64,000 nt of DNA. Source: Rhodamnia argentea (taxonomy: Eukaryota > Streptophyta > Magnoliopsida > Myrtales > Myrtaceae). The first letter of the stretch is position 1. The number at the start of each line of letters is the position of its first letter. This document shows positions 28,234 through 40,340 of the stretch, piece after piece. Position numbers and translations under genes: made by a program. Location: NCBI RefSeq assembly GCF_020921035.1, contig NC_063155.1, positions 9,657,001 through 9,721,000 of the forward strand, read 5' to 3'. The notes below the pieces were generated by a model. It had not been told where the DNA came from and ran no database searches. It saw only the letters and a program-made list of their open reading frames with translations.

Positions 28234-30367
28234 GCTTTAGACAAATGCAAGTATCTCCTGCTCCAGTTTCTTCAGTTGTAAAACTTGCAGGTTCTTTCGT
28301 CCTCACGGTAGAAATTCATGAGATGTCGTAACTTATCCGATAGATTTCCAAAAATGATCAAATTCAAACCGTTGCCATTTGGATATTCAGTATAATGCTA
28401 TTAGTAAACTCAGATCTTCCTATTTAGGATCATTTAAAGAGGATAATCTGACTCACATTTGTTAACCGATTTAACAGGTGTGCGGGCAGAGCTACTTCTT
28501 ATGCACCATGTCAGTGTGAACCCCATTTCATAATAAACTAGCAGCACCGATCTAAGGCCTCGCATGGAATGCGATACCGTCTCCCTGGCGTTTATAACAG
28601 TGAGTAATACTTACTTTTTTCGCCTTTTTCCAGAACTGGAGTTGCTAATCTGTGTCCAGGATTGCAACTCTTGGTGAGTTTATACTTTACTCGAATGTAA
28701 ATAGTAAGGACATGGGAAGTTTTTCCTTTCCTTAAGCATGTGGCCTGTGACCAATACTTGGAAAAGGTGTGAATGTTCTTTCTAGCTGTACAATAAATAA
28801 AGTGGCCCTTTTGCCAAAAGCACTGCAGCGAGAAACAGGGCTTTATGGGTACATGCAACTCTTTCTGCTGAGATCCTTTGAAGCATTCATGTGGGATACA
28901 ATGCAAATGTAATTTGCATTCCATGCATGTGGTAAGGAGAGCCAAACATGAGACCCCCCCTCCATGTTCTCCAGTAGGATTTAGTAATTTACTCTGGGAT
29001 TCTTCAATTCTTTAGGACCAACACAATAAGATTGTGGATCTCCCTAGTGGGGGGTCCATCCAGTCACTAGGCTGAGCCCTGTACTTTGTTTGTAACTCAC
29101 ACATGCGCCCCACGTGCGAGTCGAGAAAAGAGCCAAGGAGACATCTTGGTCTTTTATAGGCTTGATTGTCCTTGGTGCTTAACTACTTGTGAAAGCCAGA
29201 AGATGCTGCAACAGTTCACTGATCAAGTTCTCAGCTGAAAGCATTTCACTCTTCATCCATGTGTTAGCGTGAAAGATGAAAACTAAAGTCATGGTCACTG
29301 GATTCTTTTAAGTGTCCAAAAGAGCCCATATACAAGTGAAAGATGAGCTACGCTGTCCAGAAGATTTGCCTTCTCAAATTGAATGCAACAGGACAAATGA
29401 GTTCTAGCATGGTTTTTTTAATTTTCATGGAACTTTGTGCTTTCCATGATATTCATCTTATGAAGTCATGCATAATCAAAACAAATTTCATCCAAAAAAA
29501 AATTGTCGGAATGATTAGTTATGCTATTCGAAAGATTTGCCTTCTCGGACTGAATGCAACGGAACAAATGAGTAGAGAAACGCTGTAATAGCATGGTTCC
29601 TTTTATTTTTGACAAACTCCATATATTGCATTCTAATCTTCTATCACCTCCCTTTGCACATGGTGGGGGCTTTGAACTTTTGCATGAAATGAAGGGGGAG
29701 CTTAGCTTCATGTTACATTGTTGGGTTTTTTCCTTTCTCTTCTTTCCTTTTTTTTTTTTTTTTGCCTTTTTGCACAACCCAATCACAATTCCCTCAAATT
29801 CCCCCACCACCACACAACCCTCCATGCCCTGTCCATCTACCATCAAATCACACCAATTATTGAGAACAGAGAAAAGAAGAGGAGAAGAAGAATCGCATGC
29901 AAAAGCCAACAGTGCATGCACATTTCCATCAGCACCATCATCCTCATGGCCGCTTTCACAAGATATGAGAGAAAATGACTTCACGGTTAGGGCCAATATT
30001 TTGTTGCCTCTGTCTGTCTCTCTCTCTCTCTCAAACGCCCCACCACAAAAAAAACAAAAATAAAATAATTTTAAAAAAAAAATTAATTTTTTTAAAAAAA
30101 GACCCACCTTGGTGAAAGATAAAAGAAATTGAGGGCTAATTTTGGCCAAGGAAAGTAATGTCAGCTTTCTTTCTATTTCAACACTTTTGCTCATCTACTT
30201 ATATTGAAAAGAACACTTCTGCTCATCTTGGTGTGGAATCAGCTAAAATATCAGCTGCCCTTTACTCCTAAATTGATCTTTACAATGACCTCTCATCTCA
30301 TCTACTCCTAGCTAGTTACGCAAGCTTAGTGATTGGATTTTATTTCGACTAAACTAGACTTCAGTTG
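28234..30367. other. Convergent intergenic region (CDC48 / RGI-like 3' flanks)
   Basis: The CDC48 3' UTR is expected just after 28233. The stretch includes an imperfect direct repeat (29343 and 29514), T-runs near 29748 and A-runs near 30053-30100. Open frames around 29466-30194 are low-complexity and unsupported. Confidence 0.45.
29343..29600. repeat. Imperfect direct repeat of about 70-85 bp
   Basis: The segment 29343..29412 and the segment 29514..29600 share gaagatttgccttctc / gaaagatttgccttctc, then tgaatgcaac.gaacaaatgag and tagcatggtt. The second copy carries a short insertion before tagcatgg. Both appear non-coding. Confidence 0.7.
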
Positions 30368-33300
30368 TCATTGGTTTCCTGATCCATAATTGGCTGAAGA
30401 GGATGAATAAGCCAGTGAGCAGTTTGAAGACCCCTGGAGGACCAGCAGTTGAGCTGGAGTCACCGACGACGACGAGTAGGACGGGACCACCGTCCCTTTC
30501 GCGGATTGGCAACTGTTTGGCTTGTGGGCCTCGGCCCCCACGGCGGTCAGGTCCTGCCTTATCTCTCTCAGCAGCGCCACGACGTCCTTCATCGTGGGCC
30601 GGTCCTCGACGCGGTTGCTCGTGCAGAGCAGCGCGATCCCGAGCGCCTGGAGCATCTCCTGCACCTGCGTGTCCGGATGGCCCTGGAGCTTCGGGTCCAG
30701 GATCTCCACCGGGTCCTTCTTGCTCCTCAGGTAGTCCCTGACCCATTGGATGATGTGTTGGCCGTCGGGAAACGACAGGTCCACCGGCCTCTTCCCGGAT
30801 ATGATCTCCAGCAGGACTACTCCGAAGCTATACACGTCGCTTTTCTCGGTAATCTTCAGCATGCAAGCATACTCTGCGGACACAACAATGATTCAGGATT
30901 CATTAAGACGCTGTGCGTGCTTTTGCTTTTGGGGCCTGAACGTGCACGATGCAGAAGGAGCCAAACGGGTCGCATCTCTGGGCATATAATACATGCAAAT
31001 TTGCAATGTCACATCGTGCTTACAAAGCGAACAGAGACCGTCCATGCAAAAGGCATGTGTGGTCACTCCAACGTATGATTTCCATGTAATACTGCCAAAT
31101 GTGCTTCTAAAGGTCACTTCTCACGGACCAAAAGCAAACCACAAAGCAGCAACACCCGATAATTGGAATAATTGCCCAAAGAGTCGTAAATTCGATTATA
31201 AATATTTTAATTATGTCAATTTAATCATAAATTTATTGACGATTTTTCAATTTAATCATAAACCCGTTATTTGGATAATTGGTTGGAATGACTACATTGG
31301 CAAATAGTCAAAGGGCTTATAATTAAATTGACAAATTGTTTAAAGGTTTAGGATTAAATTGGTACAATTGAAAGGTCTGGGATTAAATTGACAAATCGTC
31401 AGAAAATTTAGGACTGAATTGGCACAATTGAAAAGTTTAGGAATTGACACAATTGAAAAGTTTAGGATTGAATTGACCGCCGTACAATAAACTATTGACT
31501 TTTTAAATAATTTTCTCTCGATAATCTAAGTGACCAATCCTTGTTCTTGAGACCCCATATGGGAAAATTCTACTGTCATGTCATTTATAATCCGATAGCG
31601 ACTATAGATTATATGCTTGTGCCAAAGAGTTTCTAAATCCTGTCCTTTAACCCTTCTTATTCCAGACAAAAACTTCGTACCGAAATTGTCAAACTGTCAC
31701 GAAACTTAAATCAAATGATATGGAAGATAAATTAGGGAATGGATGTGTTACCGGGTGCAATGTAGCCGTAGGAGCCGGCGAATTGCGGGCTTGTCGAGAG
31801 AGAGGAGTTGCCGTCTTCAACCGGCCTGGCGAGCCCGAAGTCGGCCAGGCACGCCTCGTACCGATTCCCTAACAATATGTTGTGAGCCTTCACGTCGCGG
31901 TGCAAGATTGGCGGGACGCAGTCATGGTGCAAGTAGGCCAACCCCTCGGCCACTCCTAACGCTATCTCAAACCTCGTTTCCCAACCGACTGATCCCAAGG
32001 AATTACCCTCGTGCAATAGCGCGCCTAATGTGCCATTAGGCATGTAGTTGTAGAACAGTAATTTGGCTTTCTTGTTGGTGCCCCATCCTAATAATCGAAC
32101 GATGTTCCGGTGCCGGATCTGGGCCAGAGTGGCGATCTCGGCCGAGAAGGCGGCTGCGGAGAACTTCTCCGACACTCGGAACTTCTTCACCGCGACTGTC
32201 AACCCGGACGGGATGGTCACCCGGTAGACCACGCCGAACCGGCCGCACCCGATCACGTTGGTAGAGATCAAGCACCTCGCCACGTCAGCGACCGACAAGT
32301 CGAGCTTTTGATACAGCGTCACTTCCCAAGGTGGGCCCATCTCCACGTCACGGTCCCCTTCACTGGGCCCACCACTGAAGCCCATTGGGTCCCTCCTCCT
32401 CGGTCCGAGGATGATGTAGAGCGCCGCGAGGAGCAAAGCGCACGCCGTGCAGAGCAGGACCACCATCGCCACGCGCGCGCCGGAGACGCGCCTGGAGCCA
32501 CCACGTCCGCCGGAGCCGCAGCCGTCATTTCCGGAGAAGCAGAGGGAGGGGTTCTGTGAGAGGACGCTCAGGGGGAGCTTCGCGAAGAAGGGCGTGTCCG
32601 GCACGCGCCCGGAGAAGTTGTTGTGGGATATGTTGAGAACCACGAGGTTCTGCATGACGGCGATGAACCGGAGGTCCCCGGAGAGCTGGTTGTGGGAGAT
32701 GTCCAACACGCCGAGCCGGTCGAGGTCGGCGAATCGGGCCGGGATGTCGCCGGAGAGCTGGTTACAGCTCAGGTTCAACGCGATCTCCAGCGCCGGGATC
32801 CCGCCGAGGCTCGCCGGGATACTCCCGGAGAGCTGGTTGCTGCTGAGGTCGAGCAACTGGAGCTTCGCGCAAGAGCCGAGTTGGGTGGGGATCGAACCGG
32901 AGACGTGGTTCTTCGCGAGGACAAGCTTGGTGAGCGAGCTTAGCGAACCGAGATTCGGACTCAGCGGACCTTCGATGAAGTTGTCGGAGAAGTCGACGAA
33001 CTGCAAGGAAGCCAGCCGATTCAAGCTGCCCGGCAAGTTCCCAGAAATCGAATTCGAGTGTAAATCCAAGAACGTCAGGTTGCCGCAGCCTGAAATCTCG
33101 TCGGGGATCGAACCGGTGATCCGGTTAGACCCAAGGTCCAAGAAATTCAAGCTGCTCAAGTTTCCTATCTGAGAGGGGACCGGCCCAGTCAGCTGGTTGT
33201 TGCTCGCCCTGAACCGGATTAGCGACCCGCATTGCCCGATCTCCGGCGGGATCTCGCCGGAGATGTTGTTGGACAAGAGCAAGAGCTTGTTGAGCTTCGT

Positions 33301-34602
33301 CAACTGGAATATTCCCTTGGGGATGGGACCGGTCAAGCCATTCTGGGACAAATCGAGGGCCTCCAGATTTTGACAGTTGGAAATGGACGGTGGGATCACG
33401 CCCTGGAGCTCGTTCTGCCACAGGAACAGCATCGTCAGGTTCGTTAGATTCCCCAGCTCGGATGGGATCGTGCCCGTGATTTGATTGTTGTCGAGCTCGA
33501 TGTGGGTCATCTCGCGACAGTTTCCGAGCTGCCTCGGGATCTGGCCTGAGATCTGGTTGACGCTGAGCTGCAGCTCCTCGAGGCCGGTCAGATTCCCGAC
33601 GCTGGCCGGGATGCTCCCCGTGAGCGAATTCATCGATATGTCGATCAAGGCCAGGCTCTCGCAGTTGCCAATCTCGGGTGGGATGACGCCCACCAGTTCG
33701 TTCTGCCACAGCAGCAGGCTCTGCAGGTTCTGTAGGCTCCCCAGCTGGCTCGGGATCGATCCCGACAGCGAATTCTCGTACAAGTAGATGTTTTGAAGAT
33801 TGGCACACCGGCCAAGCTCCGGCGGGATCGGGCCCGATAGGAGCGTGGTGTATATGGCGAGGGTCTCGAGCTTCTTGAGCTGGCCGAGGCTCGTGGGGAG
33901 GAACCCGGAGATGCTGGTTTCAGCCAGGCCTAACATGATCAGGTTGGTGCAATTGCTGATTTCTTGGGGCAATAGCCCTCCAAGGTTCTTGTTCCCGCCG
34001 GCCCTGACGACTTCGAGGTAGCTAAGCTTCCCTATCCCGGTCGGTATTTCGCCACTGAGCTGATTGTCGTATAGTAGCAGCCACGTCAAGCTTGAGAGGT
34101 TCCCTATCAGGGCAGGTATCGAGCCTTCGAGCCGGTTAGAGTTCAAGTAGAGCTGCTCGAGCTTGGGCAAGCCGCAGAGCTCACTCGGGATCGCCCCTGT
34201 CAGGGCATTGTCACTCAAGTCCAAGTACGTCAACTCGGGGAGCGAGCCAATCTCTTTCGGGATTGACCCAGTGAGGTTTGTCCCCAGGAGGACGAGCTTC
34301 TGCAGAGAACGCAGCGAGCTCAGATTGGAGGGGACGTACCCGAGCAAATCGACGTATCTCAGGCTCAACTCAATGACCTCATTGTTGGAGTTGCAAGCGA
34401 CTCCGAACCACCAGCATGGAGTTTCGTCTGCCGGGTTCCAATCGTTCAATGCCCCTAGCGATCCATTTAGGCTTGTCTTCCACGAGAGCAGGGCTTGGCC
34501 TTGCGGGTTGACGGCAGAGGCCGAACGAAGGGTAGGCATGACAAGAAGCAGAAAAGAGAAGAAGCATAGGGAGGTGGAGAGAGTCCATGGATTTACAGGC
34601 AT
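30368..34602 (-). CDS. LRR receptor-like kinase, RGI3/RGI4 clade
   Basis: Two exons: 31752..34602 and 30368..30873, with a GT-AG intron of 878 bp; G + AG rebuilds the Glu of APE. The product is 1118 aa. Order: signal peptide (LCFFSFLLLVMPTL, about residues 12-28), LRR N-cap with CWWFGVAC, about 22 LRRs (70-680), C-cap Cys pair, a single TM helix (about 711-733), then a kinase. The kinase shows glycine loop GCGRFG near 785, the VAIK Lys near 806, HRD near 902 (an RD kinase), DFG near 922 and GSYGYIAPEY. The intron falls within APE, as in this subfamily. Arabidopsis RGI/RGFR kinases perceive root meristem growth factor peptides and maintain the root stem-cell niche. Peptide specificity is inferred only from the clade. 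The start is the ATG at 34602; codons farther upstream lack an ATG. A family A repeat lies in the intron. Confidence 0.94.
31165..31517. mobile_element. Small TIR element, family A, copy 4, in the RGI-like intron
   Basis: The left arm (attgcccaaagagtcgtaaa, then aattatgtcaatttaatcat) is the inverted counterpart of the right arm (aaaagtttaggattgaattg, then accgccgtacaataaactat). Its right arm shows the clearest internal array: about five successive units of roughly 33 bp, alternating aaattgacaaattgtttaaa-type and ggcacaattgaaaagtttag-type phrases. It lies wholly inside the single intron of the receptor kinase gene. Confidence 0.72.
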
Positions 34603-36150
34603 TAGAACAAGCAACAATTAAAACTATACTGCTACGAACTCCGAGGTGAGGGGAACAGAAAGGAGGGTTGTTTGTGCTTGAGCAGCCTAGGGAGAGGCAA
34701 TGGTTGGAGAAATCAAAATCATGTCTTGGTGGGCTAAATGTCTTTTTTTTTGCCCCTCTTTTCCTTAAGAATGTATAACCACATGCATAGGCAATAAGCA
34801 AAAATTAAATGTTCCCAGAATCTCCGGATCCAAGAAACAGCTAGGCCATGATGTTTGTGCAGAGAGAAGTGGAATTTTAAGATTGGTGTCTGTTTCTTCT
34901 TTTTGCATTTGTTTACTGAGGTGGGGAAGGTGGGAAAGGAGAAAGACAGAGCACTTGCTGTTTTATTTTAGTTTGAATTAGGGCAGAGCAGGAGAAAAGA
35001 GAAGAGAAGAGAGATGGGCTAACTGGCAAGAGTAAGAAACAGGGTGTCTGTAATTTTGTTCTAATCTATTCATAAGTTCATCTTACAGTCAGCCTCGTAG
35101 TCACATAACCAATTTTGAAATTGCCTCTTTCCTCTCTCTCTCTCTCAGTTCTGAGACCACTTTTCACATCTGGAAAACTGTGGGATTGGATGAACCATGG
35201 AGTGAAAATGGAGACAAGGCCTTGTGTTTCAGTTTCTCTCAAAAAGTTGCCATTTTGATGGCATAGAAAAGTCAATAAGTCTCTGTTTCTCTGCCAGTCC
35301 ATGTCCAAAACACACAGGTCTTGGCTTGACGTCAAAAGGGTTTTGTTTTAGGGAACTAAAGAACATGATGCAGAGCTCCATTAGAGGTCAGATTTAGATC
35401 TGAATCAATGGTTCAGAAATATGCAGACAGGGACAGAGTCTGCAGGTAGAAAACAACTGTTTCTGCTAAATTTCTATAGTTCCATGATGGGATCTATGAC
35501 ACACTCAATACTCCCCAAAACCATTTCCTAATTCTGTAATTACATGAATTAGGATCAACAATAATAAAATGTGAATTGTCAGAAGGAAAAAAAAAGGGAG
35601 GGGGGGTGTGAAAACTCCTTCATTTAGCATAATCAGAGCTCCATATGACAGGGAATTGAGCAGCAAAAATTTCCCAAAACTACTGGAGATCCCATCACGT
35701 GACTCCATTGTCCACCCACCACAAAATCCACAACCCTTTTCCAATACAAAAGCTAAGCAAGGAAGAAGAAGAGAAAAAGAAAAGGTGCAGTCACGTGATG
35801 TCGTGTGACTGAGCGGACATGTTCTACAGACGCTGCCTTCCTTGTGACTTAATCTGCGAAGTGCTTATGTTTTTGTAGGAAACCTTTTGCATTGTCGTGC
35901 AAGGGTGTCCACCGAGGGAATCTTGGCACGAGATGGGGAGGAGGGTCGCACATGATATGAGCTCTGAGAAAGAGAGGGAGAGATGATGAGTTTTCTTGAG
36001 TTGTTTATCGAATTACTTCACTCTTTTATCTTGGGTTTCGAATTTGATAACGATAGAATGGGAAAGAGAAAGAGACAACCACAACCCAACAAAAGCAGAG
36101 AAGTCCCCCTAACCCATACCAACGCCACCTCGCCATATCTGTGTATTGAC
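34603..36150. promoter_or_regulatory. 5' flank of the RGI-like kinase gene
   Basis: Upstream region of the minus-strand kinase gene. It includes purine-rich tracts near 34915-35015, a CT-rich tract near 35130-35147 and cacgtga motifs near 35696 and 35793. I see no gene. Confidence 0.4.
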
Positions 36151-36276
36151 GTAGACATTAATGATGCGCATGGTAATACTTTTGAAAGTGAATTTCTGCT
36201 CCATAAGTGCTTCGTAGACATTAATGATGCGCATGGTAATACTTTTGAAAGTGAATTTCTGCTCCATAAGTGCTTC
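36151..36276. repeat. Perfect 63-bp tandem duplication
   Basis: Units 36151..36213 and 36214..36276 are identical and begin gtagacattaatgatgcgca. The unit contains the left terminus of the adjacent TIR element (from about position 22 of the unit) plus flanking DNA, so the duplication spans the element boundary. Confidence 0.93.
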
Positions 36277-37155
36277 TAGAGTAGAAATTCGTTTGATAAT
36301 GTAATTTCTGAAATAGAAATCCGTTTGGTAAAATTTTTTATTTCCGAAAGAAATTTCTATTTTCGAAGTGAATTTTCTCTTCTAAAGTTTTTTTTCCCCA
36401 ATTTGAGAAATAAAAAAAATTGTTTCTCAACTCAAGAAGTACTTTTTCGACCAAAAAAAAAAAAACTCAAGAAGTACTTCTCGCCTCATCATTTTTTCAC
36501 TATGCCCCTCACCCTCTTTTCGATCACGCCCGCCTCCGTCGACCTCTGCCGCCAATCACCACCGCCCATCGCCACCCACCGCCCATCGCCAACCTCCACC
36601 GGCCGCCACCCACCACCACCGCCGACCATGGCCCACCGCCACCCATCGCAAACCTCCGTTGGGCCCCGCCTGCCAACCATTGTCCACCACCAACCTCCGC
36701 CGGCCATTGCCCATCATTGCCCGCGACCACCGCTGCTGCTGTCGGCCACCGCCGGCCAAGACCGCCACCCCTCGTCCGGCGACCTTCGCCGCCTCCCTCT
36801 GTGTTCTTTGAGTCATTGTTTCCGGCCGCTAGAGTAAAAAATAAATAACAACTTTTTATTTTTAAAAACTAAATAACATTTTTTTAATTATAAAAATTAT
36901 TTTTTAAAGAAATTTAAAAAGTTTAAAAATGAAGAAAATTTTTCAGCAATGGATAATAATTTTTCATAAAAGATTTTGTGTTAATAATATTTCATATGTA
37001 GAAATTTTCAACCGTTACCAAACTAATTTCTTTTATCAAAAATCAACTTCTTGAATAGAAGTAGAAAAATTAACTTCTGTTTCTAAGTATAAGTAAAAAA
37101 ATCAAGTTCTGACTAGAAGTTGATTTTTGAAGCAAAAGTGTTGCCATATGTGCCC
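36172..37155. mobile_element. TIR element with GC-rich passenger interior
   Basis: The left end gcgcatggtaatacttttga and following tttctg..cataagtgcttc is inverted relative to the right end ttgaagcaaaagtgttgcca followed by tatgtgcc. Sub-terminal arms also pair (gtagaaattcgtttgataa against ttaccaaactaatttctttt). The centre (36510..36835) is strikingly GC-rich and repeats CCACC/GCCAT phrases, giving Pro/His-rich frames on one strand and Gly/Trp-rich frames on the other. No transposase. It resembles Pack-type elements that carry foreign GC-rich sequence. Confidence 0.6.
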
Positions 37156-37364
37156 TAAGCTTTGCCCTTATCATGAGATCGTGCGCATTTTTGAATAATT
37201 TACAGAGGGATGTATCAAACATCTTCTGATCATATTGATTCTTACCAAAGAAAGACAGGATTAACCATACCCATATGTTCTTTAGTCCGACCGTTTGAAA
37301 GCGATTCCAATCAAGTATATGTGTGTTTGCTAAACTTGTCATAATGGGTTGTAAACTCGTTTCT

Positions 37365-37790
37365 TAGAACCCATACCTAATGGACTGAGTTATTATGTGA
37401 GTTATAAATTCAATAGATGAGTCAAAAGCGGGTTTAAAAATAAGATGAGTGTTAAATAAGTCGTAAATGGGTTTACAACTTATTTAAACCTAACCCATCT
37501 CGATGATTCTCTTTTCATTTTATTCTTTTCTTAATCCATCTCGTGCTCACTCACTCCGTACTCTCACCTCAATTTGGGTATGAATTTTTCTGGATTAGAT
37601 TAAATATAGAAGAATTTTAAGAATATGAGTTGGGTCGGGTATGCGTTGGGTATGAGTCAAGTGCGGGTGGGGTACATATAGAATCGAGTATAAGTTACTA
37701 TATTTGCATTACAATAAAACGGTCATAAACAAGTTTAATGGATCTATTTCAATTTGATCATTTATGATCCGATCTGAATGGTGCAGGACG
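37365..37790. repeat. Dispersed repeat family D, copy 2
   Basis: Collinear with 8757..9190: a gagttataaattcaata-like start, taaatgggtttacaactta, cttttcattttattctttt, ctcactcactcc..ctctcacctcaatttgggta, gggtcgggtatg and ttgcattacaataaaac. Clearly diverged, so the family is old. Confidence 0.65.
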
Positions 37791-38304
37791 CACGAAGGAA
37801 AGTCCTATGTTTCATGTCCTTCCCATGATGTTTATCATTCACACACTATCCTTGTACAAGACGACGCGCATGGCATTATCCACAGTGACCGTGGAATCTG
37901 TCCTAAAGTATTCGAGAGGAATAGGCCATGTGGATAAAATTGGACTAGACTTTAATTGCTTTTTTAAGATCCAAAGGGATGTCCCTTGTTAGGTGTTTTG
38001 CTCCTCCATCTTTGCTTTATCCGCGTAAGAAAAAAAGGGTTATGTCAAATTAAAATTAGAGTGTGGTGGATAATAAAATTTAGAGTTCAAAATTCGTCGA
38101 ATTGAATTTGAAACCGGCGTGGTACTGCTGAATGCTTTTGATCAATAGAACAAGAAGAGGAGCCAAAAATCAAAACCACCAAAAGCAACGACAATCAAGA
38201 TACGCATGGTGATTCGGTACTAGTGCATTTTAACTACAAAAGGTAAAAAGGGTGCATTTAGTTTAACTTTTCTAATGGACTATAGGCCTCTAAATCCTCT
38301 TCGA

Positions 38305-39146
38305 AAAAAGTTAGGCCGCTTGGTACATTTGGTCAGTACCAATTTGGAAAAATGTCAGCATTGACAACATTTTTGGAATGCAACCTTCAAGGTTAATGAA
38401 CTTTTTTTATCTACCAAAATTGCCCTCACTAGTATTTCATTTTCTAGTTTTGCCCCTGTAAGAAACTGTTCTTCTCCTCCGATGCAGCAGATCTGGGTCG
38501 CTAGTGAAGCTTCGCTAAGGGTTGCGTGAGGCCAGCAAACCGTCACTAATGGTTATTGAGGGTGGCTGAGGTTCCCGAAGTCTCACCAACGGTCACAATT
38601 TTGTTGTCTCTAGTGTGGCTGATCATCCTCTTGGACCAGCTACTGAGGTTTGGAGGGTCGCGGTGGAGTGTTGGCTGGCAAGGCTAGTTGAGGGCGGTCG
38701 AGATCGATGGTCGTGGATTATGAGATTCTAGATATGTTTAGCAAGAGTCGCTCAAATCTGTTTTGCTAAAATTTGTATCGTCACCAAGCTCGTAGAGATC
38801 GGGGCGACGTCGCGTGGGCTAATGGTGGTCCTCACGAGATCTATATGTCCGTACCGTCACGAGGCTCGCCGAGGTTGGCGCTGCCTGAGGTTGGGCGATC
38901 CACGTGTTGCCACGCCTAGGTCGTGTCACCTTTGAGGCCTCGATCGATTAGGCTCGCGACAACTCCGGTTCTAGCTCATGTTACTTCAATCTCTCTTTGT
39001 GTTTTTTTTTTTAATACTATTAAGTTGCTTTACAAAATATATCCAAAACTCAATTATTCAAATGCTATTTTCTTTCAATGGATACATGTTGAGTCAAAGA
39101 TCTTTAGTAAAATAGCTTTGCATTTTCCCAAACTAGAATTTAAAGC
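38305..39146. mobile_element. Probable TIR element with GC-rich interior
   Basis: The left end has accaatttggaaaaatgtca and the right end carries a roughly inverted gcattttcccaaactagaat. Between them, 38465-38990 is GC-rich, made of short GGT/GGCTGAGG-like phrases without a sustained reading frame. It is organised like the element at 36172. Confidence 0.4.
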
Positions 39147-40043
39147 ACCCTAAGTCTATGTTTGGTCGTCCGAATTTTTAGTCAATATGGGATTAGATAG
39201 GATATGATAAGAAATTCATGGATTTTGTCATATATAATCTATTGTTTGGAGAACTACGAATATAAAGTCGAATAAGGAGAGGCAAGGTGTAGCTGAGATC
39301 GATTATGTATTGCTAAAACATCATAATGCTTTAGAAATTATTTAACCATGGGTTCTCATGAATGAGTTATTGTTGAGGAGAGATTCATGCCAATCGAGAA
39401 GATCTAAGCAAGACTAATGGTCTTGATTTGGAGTCAAATCCTTTGGGAATGACCCGTTGGCCTCACTCGTTGTCTTGTCGAAAGAGTAAACAAGTGTTGA
39501 ACAATGAAATTATTCAACCTCTTTTCACAAGTTGAAGATGCACTCATGTAAGTCATTTAAGAGAGTTACCTTGAAAGTTGATAATCAACCTCTAGCTATT
39601 CATAACATGTGGAGACCCTTTTTAAATTTGAAAAGATTCAAGCGATTAAAAAACGAGGGACATAATCTTATATCACGTCAAACTATTGATTAAAGAACGA
39701 GATAGTAAAGATACCCGGCTTTGTTGCCGGAGAACCTAGCTTGGCCCAATCAAGGGGCGGCCATACTTGACGATCGTTGCGGGGAGAGAAGCAACCGAAG
39801 CGGCGGAGAGGTAACCCTACTTGAAAGAGAGACGGTGGTTGTGGAAAAAATCTAGTTCTCATCGAGTCTGCTCTTTTGAGAAATCTTATTTGGGTCTATT
39901 GCATCCCCTTCCTATATGATATTTTTATTCGAGGTATATGCTTCATATATCCCCATTTATCCTATCTTGGACCTATCAAACACGAGAAATGGTAAAACAT
40001 ATCATATCATAATTTTTACCGTGGCGACCAAACACACCCTAAG
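39147..40043. mobile_element. TIR element, family F
   Basis: The left terminus ccctaagtctatgtttggtc and the right terminus gcgaccaaacacaccctaag are inverted copies. Sub-terminal sequence also pairs loosely (aggatatgataagaaattc against aaaacatatcatatcataat). The element is about 900 bp, has no transposase frame and is non-autonomous. Part of a second copy lies at about 45560..46060. Confidence 0.62.
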
Positions 40044-40098
40044 AGCTATTAATTTGGGCATACACCTCTCTTTTTACCAAGACAACTATGAACTATTT

Positions 40099-40340
40099 GG
40101 TTCTGTTTGTTTCGTAAAAAATAAATGATTTAGGAAATATTTTCTTAAAAAAGATTGCTTATATCCCTTAAAATAATTAGCCAATAAAAGGTTTTTTAAG
40201 TACCAATAACAATTTATGTCGAAATATTTTCATGGACGATGAACGTGCTTTTCGTTCATTCATTTTAGTAAACGATACAAGGAATCATTTTTAGGAAAAT
40301 ATCTTTCAAATACTTCATTTATCACAAAATAAACGGAGCC
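40099..40340. mobile_element. Small TIR element, family C
   Basis: Left ggttctgtttgtttcgtaaa followed by aaataaatgatttaggaaat is inverted relative to right atcacaaaataaacggagcc preceded by tttcaaatacttcattt. At 242 bp it is the tidiest copy of this family. Confidence 0.7.

Noticed and set aside
29466-30194. 242-codon minus-strand frame and overlapping plus-strand frames
   Set aside because: They cross T-runs, A-runs and (CT) tracts; the translation is low-complexity and both strands are open.
34602-34617. Upstream start for the LRR kinase at 34617
   Set aside because: That codon is TTG; the first ATG in frame is at 34602 and gives a proper signal peptide.
30403-34621. Long frames antisense or out of frame to the LRR kinase (for example 32447..33172 plus, 33125..33808 minus)
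   Set aside because: GC-rich repeated LRR codons create long shadow frames; the real protein is unambiguous.
36325-36848. Pro/His-rich 140-170-codon proteins
   Set aside because: Both strands are open because of GC-rich repeated triplets in a transposon interior; no start context or homology.
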